64,000 nucleotides of DNA. It comes from DATMRF01 sp035566435. GTDB lineage: Bacteria > Verrucomicrobiota > Verrucomicrobiia > Limisphaerales > UBA8199. The stretch is taken from the NCBI GenBank assembly GCA_035566435.1, contig DATMRF010000037.1, positions 18,206-82,205 on the forward strand. The letters run 5' to 3'. The notes beneath the pieces were generated by a model. The model searched no databases. It was not told the DNA's origin and saw nothing but the letters and a program-made list of their open reading frames with translations. A program made the position numbers and the translations under genes. Each line of letters opens with the position of its first letter. The stretch's first letter is position 1. Positions 1 through 7,704 of the stretch are shown here, piece by piece.

Positions 1-2
1 AA

Positions 3-230
3 AAGAGGCTTGCCCAGCAGCAGCTTGGTCTCGAACTGGACCGCTCGGCCAAGCAACTCATCGCCAAAGAAGGTTATGATCCGCAGTTTGGCGCTCGCCC
101 CCTCAAACGCGCCATTCAGGACCTACTGCTCGACCCGCTCGCGACCAAACTGCTGGTTGGCGATTTCAAGCCTGGCGACCGAATCAAGGTGGTCGCCCAT
201 AACGGCCATTTGGACTTCGAGAAGAAGTAG
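3..230 (+). CDS. clpB: ClpB chaperone, C-terminal fragment (window edge)
   Basis: This open frame enters from the left edge and ends at TAG 228-230. About 75 residues are visible. They match the D2-small domain at the very C-terminus of ClpB, the hexameric AAA+ disaggregase that works with DnaK to rescue aggregated proteins in the cytoplasm. Diagnostic segments are EGYDPQFGARPLKRAIQ, holding the sensor-2 GAR-Pro-Leu-Arg/Lys motif, and LLDPLATKLLVGDFKPGD. The sequence is intact up to the stop. ClpA or ClpC is less likely, because the KLLVGDFKPGD ending is typical of ClpB. The ATPase domains lie outside the window. Confidence 0.88.
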   Translation, partial: KRLAQQQLGLELDRSAKQLIAKEGYDPQFGARPLKRAIQDLLLDPLATKLLVGDFKPGDRIKVVAHNGHLDFEKK

Positions 231-246
231 CCCGTAGCGCTGAACG

Positions 247-365
247 GTAGCGCAGACTTCCAAGTCTGCCGTATCGCAGGTTTCCAAACCCGCGAGCTGA
301 AGAACAAGGGGCGGTCAGCCGACTTGGAAGTCGGCAGGACGGCTGACTTGGAAGTCTGCGCTACG
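247..365. repeat. REP-like palindrome doublet, copy 1
   Basis: An inverted structure of about 119 nt starts with GTAGCGCAGACTTCCAAG and ends with the reverse complement of that start. Its arms contain CAGACTTCCAAGTCTG, which is itself palindromic, so each arm can fold alone or pair with the other. The same element recurs at 1160-1296, on the other side of the RAYT transposase gene, and a diverged single copy lies near 29355. This is the organisation expected of REP/BIME elements mobilised by a RAYT. Confidence 0.8.
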
Positions 366-422
366 ACGTGTAGGCGCAACAATAAGCCTTGCGACGACAT
401 CAGTCATTTTACATCCTTACTC

Positions 423-1163
423 ATGCTCCCGTTTACTGATGATGACTCTAATCCTGCGCTTGATCGCGTCAGCCACGCATTGAGAGCGGACGGGGTTAAA
501 TGCCCTGAACAAAACCCTCTCCGTAGCGGAGTCCATACTCGCGGTTATCTGCCGCATGTAAAACGCGAAGGTGCAACCTATTTTGTCACCTTTCGACTCG
601 CCGATGCGTTGCCGCGTGAAGTATTGCTCCGGTTCGAACGGGAGAGGGTTGAGCGTTTGCGCCTTCTCCATGAAGCCGAGCGCCAGGGTTGGACAACAAC
701 GGATTCGGTCGAGGAGATTAACCGCGATTTCCATCGCCAGGCGGAGCGTTACCTCGACCAAGGCCACGGCGCGTGTCACCTGCGTCGGCCCGAGATCGCT
801 GAGCTAATGGCCAACACGCTGCTGCATTTCGAGGGAGAGCGCCACCTCCTGAGCGAATGGGTGGTGATGCCGAACCATGTCCACGCCGTGCTCTGGCCCA
901 TGCCGAACTGCCTGCTAACCGACATTCTGAAAAGCTGGAAGCAATTTGTGTCTCGTCGCGCAAAGCGGATTGTCGGGATCGGCGAGGAAGCGTTCTGGCA
1001 ACGGGAATCGTTCGACCATTGGATTCGGGACGAAACCGAAAAGGCTCGCATCTGCCGCTATATACGCAACAACCCGACGACCGCTCGGTTGTGCGCCAAA
1101 CCTGAAGACTGGCGCTGGAGTAGCGCATACCCCGGCTGGGGTCGGAGCGGCTCGGGCCCGTAG
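423..1163 (+). CDS. REP-associated tyrosine transposase (RAYT, Y1_Tnp family)
   Basis: This is a single-domain Y1 transposase of the IS200/IS605-related REP-associated group, predicted to nick and mobilise REP palindromes as single-stranded DNA. The HUH motif is MPNHVH, followed by the helix with the catalytic tyrosine in CRYIRNNP, and then the family ending PEDWRWSSA. ATG 423 is taken as the start because the frame upstream begins with TTG inside the REP element. No good ribosome-binding site is visible. The 246-residue length suits the family. Its TAG stop (1161-1163) is formed by the first bases of the downstream REP copy, so the repeat abuts the coding end. The gene appears intact. Confidence 0.85.
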   Translation: MLPFTDDDSNPALDRVSHALRADGVKCPEQNPLRSGVHTRGYLPHVKREGATYFVTFRLADALPREVLLRFERERVERLRLLHEAERQGWTTTDSVEEINRDFHRQAERYLDQGHGACHLRRPEIAELMANTLLHFEGERHLLSEWVVMPNHVHAVLWPMPNCLLTDILKSWKQFVSRRAKRIVGIGEEAFWQRESFDHWIRDETEKARICRYIRNNPTTARLCAKPEDWRWSSAYPGWGRSGSGP

Positions 1164-1296
1164 CGCAGACTTCCAAGTCTGCCGTATCGCAGGTTTCCAA
1201 ACCTGCGAGTCCTTGAAAACCGCGCGTTCTGCCCAACGGGGGACCGTCAGCCGACTTGGAAGTCGGCGATACGGCAGACTTGGAAGTCTGCGCTAC
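1160..1296. repeat. REP-like palindrome doublet, copy 2
   Basis: This is the second copy of the GTAGCGCAGACTTCC inverted element, about 137 nt long. It begins with the same arm as the copy at 247 and ends with its reverse complement. The spacer between the arms differs in length from copy 1. Its first four bases supply the stop codon of the transposase gene. Confidence 0.8.
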
Positions 1297-1367
1297 AAGC
1301 AGGGGCCGGGCATTCCGAGCATTCCGCCTTTACCATCGCCCCCCTTTTCTCTTTCATTCCCGATCGA

Positions 1368-2873
1368 ATGACAACGGCACCGCCCGGCGCTCCCGCGCCC
1401 GCCGAGCCAAAGCCGGCCTTCGCCCGCTTTCTCGGGAAGTTCACCGTTTTGTTCGGCGCGGCGCGAGAGCTGTGGCTCATCTTTGCGATAAAACTCGTAA
1501 CGATCGCCGCTTATTCTGTCACGAACAAGACGTTGGTCTTGTGGCTGTCCTCCGAGCTTGGTTACAGCGATCGGGGTGCGCTCGGGCTGGTGGCCGCCTG
1601 GTCGCTTTCGATCACGGTCTTCACGCTGTTGGTAGGTTCTCTAACCGATGCCATCGGGCTTCGGCGTACCTTCTTTCTCGGGACAGGCGTTTGCATTTTT
1701 GCCCGCACCGTGATGGCTTTCACGACAATCAAGCCGCTGGCCATTGCCTGCGGGCTATTCCCACTGGCCATAGGCGAGGCGCTGGGTGCCCCGGTTTTGG
1801 TCGCTGCGGTCCGCCGCTACTCCAATACCCGGCAGCGCTCGATTTCGTTCTCACTCTTCTACACCATGATGAATGTCGGTTTCCTGGTCGCAGCATTCCT
1901 GTTCGATCTCCTTCGCCGCGACTTGGGCGAGTACCGACATTTCTTGTTGCCGGTGCTTGGCGTCCAACTCACCACTTACCGGGCGTTGTTCCTCGTGAGC
2001 CTGCTCCTGGAATGTTCGCTGCTCCCGTTGATCTGGTGCCTGCGCGAAGGGGCTGAAGCCACCGATCAAGGCCTTCGACTGGTTCCCATCGAGCGGAAAT
2101 ACCGGCACGAATCCCTCTGGAACTCGCTGCAGCTCACCGTGCGCGATACCGCGAAGGATACGATCCGTCTCTTCACCGGACTCTTGCGACAGGAGGGCTT
2201 TTACCGGCTCCTGGCCTTCCTGATGCTCATTGCGTTTCTGAAGTTGATTTTCATGCAAATTGACTACGTCTTTCCGAAGTTCGGCATTCGGGAATTGGGC
2301 GAGCGAGCGCCGGTCGGCATGCTCTCGGGCATCAATTACGCGCTGGTGATTCTCATGGTCCCCATCATCGGGGCTCTGACCCAGCGTTTTCCCGCCTACA
2401 CGATGGTTATCCTGGGCGGCGCTATTTCCGCCGCGTCGGTGTTTGTCATGGCGTTGCCCACCGCCTGGTTCGTGCCCTGGGCCCAGGGCTTGCCGGGGCA
2501 TTGGCTGGGGCATGGATATCTTCGGCTGGAAGGCACCATTCATCCTTACTACGTCATGAGCGCGCTGTTCGTCGTGCTGCTGTCCTTCGGTGAAGCCTTT
2601 TACTCGCCCCGCGTCTATGAGTATGCGGCTGCGATTGCCCCCAAAGGCCAGGAGGCCTCTTACGGCGCGCTCTCGTACGTTCCCTTCCTGCTGGCAAAGC
2701 TCCTGGTCGGCACGGTCTCAGGCACTTTGCTGGCCAAGTACTGCCCGGAGCAGGGGGTGCGGCATTCGGGAACGATGTGGCTGTTTGTAGGCTTGCTGGC
2801 CACGGTAGCGCCGGTCGGCTTGATCGCTTTCCGTCGCTACATTCGCGTTCGCGAGGCCGGTCGCGAGAATTGA
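1368..2873 (+). CDS. MFS transporter
   Basis: This is a 501-residue inner-membrane transporter of the major facilitator superfamily. It has about a dozen hydrophobic segments and the cytoplasmic loop 2-3 signature GSLTDAIGLRRTF, a form of GxxxDxxGRR. The N-terminal 20 residues are Pro/Ala-rich and soluble, and a hydrophilic stretch near residues 225-265 probably separates the two six-helix halves. The general look recalls peptide/POT-type MFS proteins, but no substrate motif could be read. The gene stands alone and converges with the next transporter, only 9 nt between stop codons. No terminator hairpin is seen in that gap. Confidence 0.75.
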   Translation: MTTAPPGAPAPAEPKPAFARFLGKFTVLFGAARELWLIFAIKLVTIAAYSVTNKTLVLWLSSELGYSDRGALGLVAAWSLSITVFTLLVGSLTDAIGLRRTFFLGTGVCIFARTVMAFTTIKPLAIACGLFPLAIGEALGAPVLVAAVRRYSNTRQRSISFSLFYTMMNVGFLVAAFLFDLLRRDLGEYRHFLLPVLGVQLTTYRALFLVSLLLECSLLPLIWCLREGAEATDQGLRLVPIERKYRHESLWNSLQLTVRDTAKDTIRLFTGLLRQEGFYRLLAFLMLIAFLKLIFMQIDYVFPKFGIRELGERAPVGMLSGINYALVILMVPIIGALTQRFPAYTMVILGGAISAASVFVMALPTAWFVPWAQGLPGHWLGHGYLRLEGTIHPYYVMSALFVVLLSFGEAFYSPRVYEYAAAIAPKGQEASYGALSYVPFLLAKLLVGTVSGTLLAKYCPEQGVRHSGTMWLFVGLLATVAPVGLIAFRRYIRVREAGREN

Positions 2874-2882
2874 GCGTAAACG

Positions 2883-4265
2883 TTACGCCGTGACGGCGGC
2901 CGCAGCAGCCGTTTTTGCCTCGGACTTTTGGGGTGGCCGGAAGAACAACGCCAGCACGATCGCGGCGAGCAGCGCGGCGGCCAGCGGCACCAGAAACAGA
3001 CCGCGGAAATCCGTCACACCGTTATGCGTAAACTTTGACTGCATGAGGTACGGGCAAATGGAATTCGCGACCAGCGAACCGATTCCCAGGATCATCATGT
3101 TGAACAATCCCTGCGCGCTGGCCCGCACATCTTTTGGGAAGAATTCGTCCGCGAAGATGTACACGGTTGCGAAGAAAAAGGCGTAGCAGATGCCATGCAG
3201 GAGTTGCACCACGATGACCGGCGCCGCGCTGGGCCAGAACGCGTAAACAGTAAAACGAGCCGCATGGCCCAGAATGCCGATGACCATCGTTACACGCCAG
3301 CCGAGTTTCTTCAGGGTCGCCCCCAGGATAACCATCGTGAGCATCTCGGCCACCTGGCCGATGCTCATCACCGGCATGATCCAATTGCCTTTGAGTCCCA
3401 CTCCGCCCATTTCTGTGCTCGCGCCCAGAAAGGTGCCCGTCCAGTTGAAGTAGCTGTAGAGCACGAAAGCATCGACGAACGTCACCAACCACAAAACCAG
3501 CATAAAGGGCTGTTTGAGGAGCTTGAAGGACTCGAGCCAGGCAAACCGATCGGCCCCCTTCTCGACTTTCTTGGGTGGAGTGTGAGGCAGGGTCAGGCTG
3601 TAGACGGCTAGCACTAGCGAGGCAATACCGGCGACGATAAATGTCGAGCGGGTGCCTTTCTGCAGGGCCTCGCCGGTCAGGCCCGAGCCAAGGACCGTCC
3701 CTAGCCAATTGAACAGGCCTTGTGGATTCGCTTCTCGCACCTTGTCCCAATCAACAAGGATGAAGGTGAAGGGCCAGGCCGCGAGAATCCAGCCGATAGT
3801 GCCGCCCACGCGCACCAGGCCGAATTCTTTTTGCGGGTCCTTGATGTTCGCAAAGGCGATTGAGTTCGCGATGGAATTTGTTGGCACGTAAAGCAGGCAG
3901 TGAACCAGCATCAGCCAGAAAAAAGGCCAGAACGACCGCGTGTACGCCAGCAGCAGAATTGCCACGCCGCCGACGAAATGGCTGAAAGCGAGGTATTTCT
4001 CCGCCGAAAAATGTCGATCGGCGAATTGGTTGCTGAAGAACATTCCAACGACTGCCGCGACCGGGAAGGCGTTTAGGATGAGCGCTTGTTCGGAAAACAG
4101 AACCCACAGCCACTGAGGCACCACTTGAACGAGAGCCGATGGGGGTTTCGAGGCTGAGAACCCCAGGCTGGGGAGGTAGCTATAGATGAGTGGCAGCCAG
4201 CAGCCCCAGATGAAAAATTCGAGCACCATCATTACGAACAGGCGGAAGCGGATGGAAGTAATCAT
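2883..4265 (-). CDS. MFS transporter, nucleoside:H+ symporter-like
   Basis: This 460-residue membrane protein begins with the N-terminal helix MVLEFFIWGCWLPLIYSYLP, seen in the Nuc_H_symport (NupG/XapB-like) branch of the MFS, which imports nucleosides with protons. The loop carrying NQFADRHFSAEKYLA fits the same family. The protein ends in an Ala-rich cytoplasmic tail. PVC genomes carry many such paralogues whose substrates are often unknown, so nucleoside transport is inferred from family only. It is a single gene converging on the MFS gene at 1368. Confidence 0.75.
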   Translation of the reverse strand: MITSIRFRLFVMMVLEFFIWGCWLPLIYSYLPSLGFSASKPPSALVQVVPQWLWVLFSEQALILNAFPVAAVVGMFFSNQFADRHFSAEKYLAFSHFVGGVAILLLAYTRSFWPFFWLMLVHCLLYVPTNSIANSIAFANIKDPQKEFGLVRVGGTIGWILAAWPFTFILVDWDKVREANPQGLFNWLGTVLGSGLTGEALQKGTRSTFIVAGIASLVLAVYSLTLPHTPPKKVEKGADRFAWLESFKLLKQPFMLVLWLVTFVDAFVLYSYFNWTGTFLGASTEMGGVGLKGNWIMPVMSIGQVAEMLTMVILGATLKKLGWRVTMVIGILGHAARFTVYAFWPSAAPVIVVQLLHGICYAFFFATVYIFADEFFPKDVRASAQGLFNMMILGIGSLVANSICPYLMQSKFTHNGVTDFRGLFLVPLAAALLAAIVLALFFRPPQKSEAKTAAAAAVTA

Positions 4266-4391
4266 AGCTCAGTAGCCGCGAGGCTAAAGGAATTGGAAAT
4301 ACTAAGGCAAGCAAAGATGGCTGAGAAGCGAGGCAAGAGTTGGCACTTGATACTCAAGCCCTTCTCACAACGCCCGCGCAAATCGTAAATC

Positions 4392-4886
4392 CTAAACTCG
4401 GCCCAATTGCTGGACCGCAAAGCGAGCGGTCAATTGTTTCACCAGGCGATCCTCCTCGCGCTTCATCGTCCGCCGGGCACGAGGCTTCCGGTCGTCGTAA
4501 CCGCACAGGTGAAGTATTCCGTGAACCACATAACGAACGAGCTCGCTTTGCCAGGACGTTCGAAAACGCCGCGCTTGCTTCACTGCTTCATCCAGGCAGA
4601 CAAAAATTTCCCCGGAGAGCAACTCCGGTTCTGCGGCGTCCCCGTAGTCGAAGGTGATGACATCGGTTGAGCCGCGGTGTTGCAGAAACTTCTCATTGAG
4701 CCGGGTGATTTCGGGCGCGTCCACCAGGCAAACGGACAGGTCAAAGGACTCCTTCTGGAGCAGATCGCGAAACAGAGTGCGAGTCAACCGCGCCAGGAGT
4801 TTGCAATCGACCGGGCGGGTGCGCTGACGGTTGCGGATGCTCAGCTTGCTGCGCATGCGGTCGCCTGTGGACAGGTTAGAGCGCAA
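4392..4886 (-). CDS. ybeY: YbeY, 16S rRNA 3'-end maturation endoribonuclease
   Basis: This 164-residue protein contains the YbeY core. The substrate strand STDVITFDYGD is followed by GEIFVCLDEA and the metal-binding motif HGILHLCGYDD. YbeY is a zinc-dependent RNase acting in ribosome maturation and quality control. The usual motif is HGxLHLxGYDH; here the third ligand position is Asp. The N-terminus contains a short internal repeat (MRSNLS and MRSKLS), so the start could be at 4886 or about 30 nt later. It lies directly downstream of phoH, the standard phoH-ybeY neighbourhood, and probably shares its transcript. Confidence 0.9.
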   Translation of the reverse strand: MRSNLSTGDRMRSKLSIRNRQRTRPVDCKLLARLTRTLFRDLLQKESFDLSVCLVDAPEITRLNEKFLQHRGSTDVITFDYGDAAEPELLSGEIFVCLDEAVKQARRFRTSWQSELVRYVVHGILHLCGYDDRKPRARRTMKREEDRLVKQLTARFAVQQLGRV

Positions 4887-4926
4887 TCAGGTGTCAATGG
4901 ATGGTACCGCCGAGCCGCCAGCGGCC

Positions 4927-5910
4927 TCATTCTTCACTGCTGGCGCCGGTCCGGCGGGCTTTGCCCCGGTGCTCCTCATAGGCGGCTATGATCCGTTGCA
5001 CCAATGCGTGCCGCACGACGTCCCGCCGGCTGAATTCCACGATGGCGATGCCTTCGATGTGTTTGAGCGCGCGGTGCGCTTCGAGAAGCCCCGAACGCTT
5101 CTGCGTGGGCAGATCGATCTGCGTTTCGTCGCCGGTAATCACTGCCTTGGAACTGATGCCCAACCGTGTCAGGAACATGAACATTTGCTCCGCGGTGGAG
5201 TTTTGGGCTTCGTCCAGGATGATGAAGGCGTGGTTCAGCGTTCGGCCGCGCATGTACGCCAGCGGCGCAATCTCAATCACCCCCCGTTCGGTATGCTTCT
5301 GGATCTCCTCCGCCGGCAGCATGTCGTGCAGCGCGTCATGGAGGGGCCGCAGGTAGGGCATGATTTTTTCATAGAGATCCCCGGGCAAAAACCCCAGTGC
5401 CTCGCCCGCTTCCACCGCCGGCCGGGTCAGGATGATCCGGGACACTTTGCCTTCACGCAGCTCGGCCAACGCCATGGCCACCGCCAGGTAGGTCTTGCCG
5501 GTCCCGGCCGGACCAACTCCGAACGTGACGTCGTGGTGCCGGATGGCATCCACGTATTTCTTCTGGCCGACGGTTTTTGCCGTAACGCCTGGCTTCTTTT
5601 CCGACGTCTGGATACGATCGGTCATGAGGTCCTTCAACATCGAGACACCCTCCTGGCGGACGATGTTCAAGGCGTGCGAAAATTCTCGGTGCCGGACCGG
5701 GGCGCCGGCATTCAGAGAATCCTCCAGCATCAGAAACAAATGCTTGGCGCGGTCCAGAGCATCGGGCTCACCATCGAGTTTGATCCAGCCTTCGCGGGAG
5801 GTGGCCTTGACTCCGAGCTGCTGCTCGATGGCCTGCAGGTTCCGCGGGTCGTTGTTAAAGAGCTGCTGCGCGACTCGGGCGTTTTCAAAATGGAGGGTTT
5901 CAGTCGCCAT
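4927..5910 (-). CDS. phoH: PhoH-like ATPase (YbeZ)
   Basis: This 327-residue cytoplasmic protein has an N-terminal KH-like RNA-binding region (residues 1-100) and a P-loop ATPase domain. Walker A is GPAGTGKT (133-140) and Walker B is FIILDEAQN (229-237). TGDETQIDLP and the arginine-finger region SRRDVVRH follow. PhoH/YbeZ proteins associate with YbeY and ribosomes. The gene sits between the HIT gene and ybeY on the same strand with gaps of 30-40 nt, suggesting a three-gene operon. Its length is normal and no defect is seen. Confidence 0.93.
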   Translation of the reverse strand: MATETLHFENARVAQQLFNNDPRNLQAIEQQLGVKATSREGWIKLDGEPDALDRAKHLFLMLEDSLNAGAPVRHREFSHALNIVRQEGVSMLKDLMTDRIQTSEKKPGVTAKTVGQKKYVDAIRHHDVTFGVGPAGTGKTYLAVAMALAELREGKVSRIILTRPAVEAGEALGFLPGDLYEKIMPYLRPLHDALHDMLPAEEIQKHTERGVIEIAPLAYMRGRTLNHAFIILDEAQNSTAEQMFMFLTRLGISSKAVITGDETQIDLPTQKRSGLLEAHRALKHIEGIAIVEFSRRDVVRHALVQRIIAAYEEHRGKARRTGASSEE

Positions 5911-5940
5911 GAGTTGAGGGGGGCGGAAGAGTCTGAAGTT

Positions 5941-6426
5941 TTAACCTTTCAGCGCCTCGCGCAACTGGCCGGCAAGTTCTTTCAATGCCAGGGGAACCAC
6001 CGTGGTTCCCGCCAGCACGGGCATGAAATTGGTATCGCCCTGCCAGCGGGGCACGACGTGGATATGAAGGTGTTCCAGGATGCCCGCGCCGGCGACTTTG
6101 CCGAGGTTAATGCCGATGTTGAAACCTTCAGGCTTCATCACCCGCTTCAAGGCGTTCTGGCACCGGCGTGCGAGCTTGAAAAGGTCGGTCATTTCCTCCT
6201 CGGTCAATTCATCCAGGTCGCGCGCTTGTTTGTACGGGACGACCATGAGATGTCCGCCGGTGTAGGGATACGTATTGAGGAGCGCGTAGCAGGTTCGCTC
6301 CCGCGCGATGACGCAATTCGCTTCATCATCGTTGGATTGCGCGATCTTCGTGAACAGGCTTTCGACCTGGGCGGGTTTGGGCGCCAGGATGTATTCGATG
6401 CGCCAAGGAGCGTGGAGCGATTCCAT
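5941..6426 (-). CDS. HIT family nucleotide hydrolase or phosphorylase
   Basis: This 161-residue protein has the histidine triad HLHIHV (119-124) that performs nucleotidyl transfer or hydrolysis on dinucleoside polyphosphates. The upstream NTYPYTGGHLMVVPY and the length resemble the Ap4A phosphorylase-like HIT proteins of Actinobacteria and PVC bacteria rather than the short Hint type. It is the first gene of the HIT-phoH-ybeY cluster on the minus strand, starting 62 nt from the next gene upstream. The substrate is not determined from sequence. Confidence 0.88.
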   Translation of the reverse strand: MESLHAPWRIEYILAPKPAQVESLFTKIAQSNDDEANCVIARERTCYALLNTYPYTGGHLMVVPYKQARDLDELTEEEMTDLFKLARRCQNALKRVMKPEGFNIGINLGKVAGAGILEHLHIHVVPRWQGDTNFMPVLAGTTVVPLALKELAGQLREALKG

Positions 6427-6488
6427 TAGCCAAGACTAGTAAGACGGCCTGCGAATGTCAAAATGCCCGCATCGTGGCTTCCCGACGC

Positions 6489-7703
6489 TCACGGCTGCCT
6501 CTCCAAGCGCCCGCGCATCACATACACCAGCGCCTTCACCGCCAGTTCAATGAAAAGAAACGGCTTGGCGATGAAATCGTTGCCGCCGCTCACCATGGAG
6601 TGGGTCCGGCTCTCGAAATCATTGAGGCCCGTTACAAATACTACGGGGGTTTTCTTGTGGGCCGGCAGGGTCCGCAGTTTGGTGCACAGCTCAAAGCCGT
6701 TCATCCCGGGCATATCCACGTCCAGGAAGATCAAATCAAACTTATTTTCGGCCAGCAGGTTGCAGGCGATCAGCGGATCCTCGATGCTGACTGATTTAAG
6801 CTTCGCCTTTTCCAAAGCATAGGTGATTGCACGCCGGGAGATGGCTTCGTCATCTACCACCAGAATATTAGTCACAGGGGTTTCCCTCTCCTCAGGCTGG
6901 AATCCGCGCGTAATGAGATGGCCGACGAAATCGATGCTCGAGGCAAGTGTGCGCAGTGTGGAGGCGTTAATGTTCTTGGGCTTCTCAAACAGCTCCTTGA
7001 GCAGCGCCTCTAGCGCGTCAGCCATCTGCGCGATGTGCAGGAGGCCGGTGATGCCGGCATTGCTGGTCAAGCTGTGCATGCGCCGGTACATCTCGTGAAG
7101 GTGCTTGAGCCGCTCTTCCTGATCGTCCGTTTTAATGAGGGTTTGCAGCGACGCCCGCAGGGCGGTCAGAATCGCCGGCAGGCCTTGCAGGAAGGGCTTC
7201 CGGAGGCCTTCTTGAAATTCGAAATCGCGATCGTTGTCCGAAGCTGACCGGTAAGGAGGTGCAGACCTTGCTTCAGAGCTCTGATTGGAGGCCCGCACCG
7301 GGTCCGAGGCCGCCGCCTGGCCCACCGAGTCGCCATTCGTCATCAGGGTGCTTCGCACGACTTCCACAAGCTGTTTGGGGGAACAACTTGCCTTGGAGAG
7401 GCATTTGGTGGCGCCAGCTTTCCAGGCGTCCTGCACCATATTTGTCAGGTACGTATTCGAGAAAACGATAATCGGCAGCTTTTCAAATTCCGGCTCGGCA
7501 CGGACCTTTTTCAGCAGCTCCACGCCGGTTAGCTTCGGTAGCATCAAGTCCAACACGACCGCGTCCGGCCGGAACCTGCGTAGCGCCTCCAACCCGGCGT
7601 GGCCATCATGCGCAACTTCGACTCTGTAACCTTCGACAGAGAATTTGTTGGAATAGATGTTTGCAACAATCTGATCGTCCTCAACAATCAAGATCTTCTT
7701 CAT
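6489..7703 (-). CDS. REC-Hpt-REC phosphorelay protein
   Basis: This 404-residue cytoplasmic signalling protein has three domains. REC1 (about 1-122) has phospho-acceptor Asp52 in VVLDLMLP and Lys104. The histidine phosphotransfer helix bundle (about 165-265) has its phospho-His at 210 in RRMHSLTSNAG. REC2 (about 278-400) has Asp328 in IFLDVDMPGMNG. There is no DNA-binding or other output domain. The start codon lies 1 nt after the stop of the hybrid kinase, so the two are translationally coupled and almost certainly partners. The double-receiver plus Hpt layout suggests a phosphorelay hub. Confidence 0.9.
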   Translation of the reverse strand: MKKILIVEDDQIVANIYSNKFSVEGYRVEVAHDGHAGLEALRRFRPDAVVLDLMLPKLTGVELLKKVRAEPEFEKLPIIVFSNTYLTNMVQDAWKAGATKCLSKASCSPKQLVEVVRSTLMTNGDSVGQAAASDPVRASNQSSEARSAPPYRSASDNDRDFEFQEGLRKPFLQGLPAILTALRASLQTLIKTDDQEERLKHLHEMYRRMHSLTSNAGITGLLHIAQMADALEALLKELFEKPKNINASTLRTLASSIDFVGHLITRGFQPEERETPVTNILVVDDEAISRRAITYALEKAKLKSVSIEDPLIACNLLAENKFDLIFLDVDMPGMNGFELCTKLRTLPAHKKTPVVFVTGLNDFESRTHSMVSGGNDFIAKPFLFIELAVKALVYVMRGRLERQP

Positions 7704-7704
7704 T

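Noticed and set aside
4831..6429. 532-codon open frame on the plus strand
   Set aside because: It lies antisense to ybeY, phoH and the HIT gene, which all have clear motifs. The composition of the GC-rich genes keeps this frame open.
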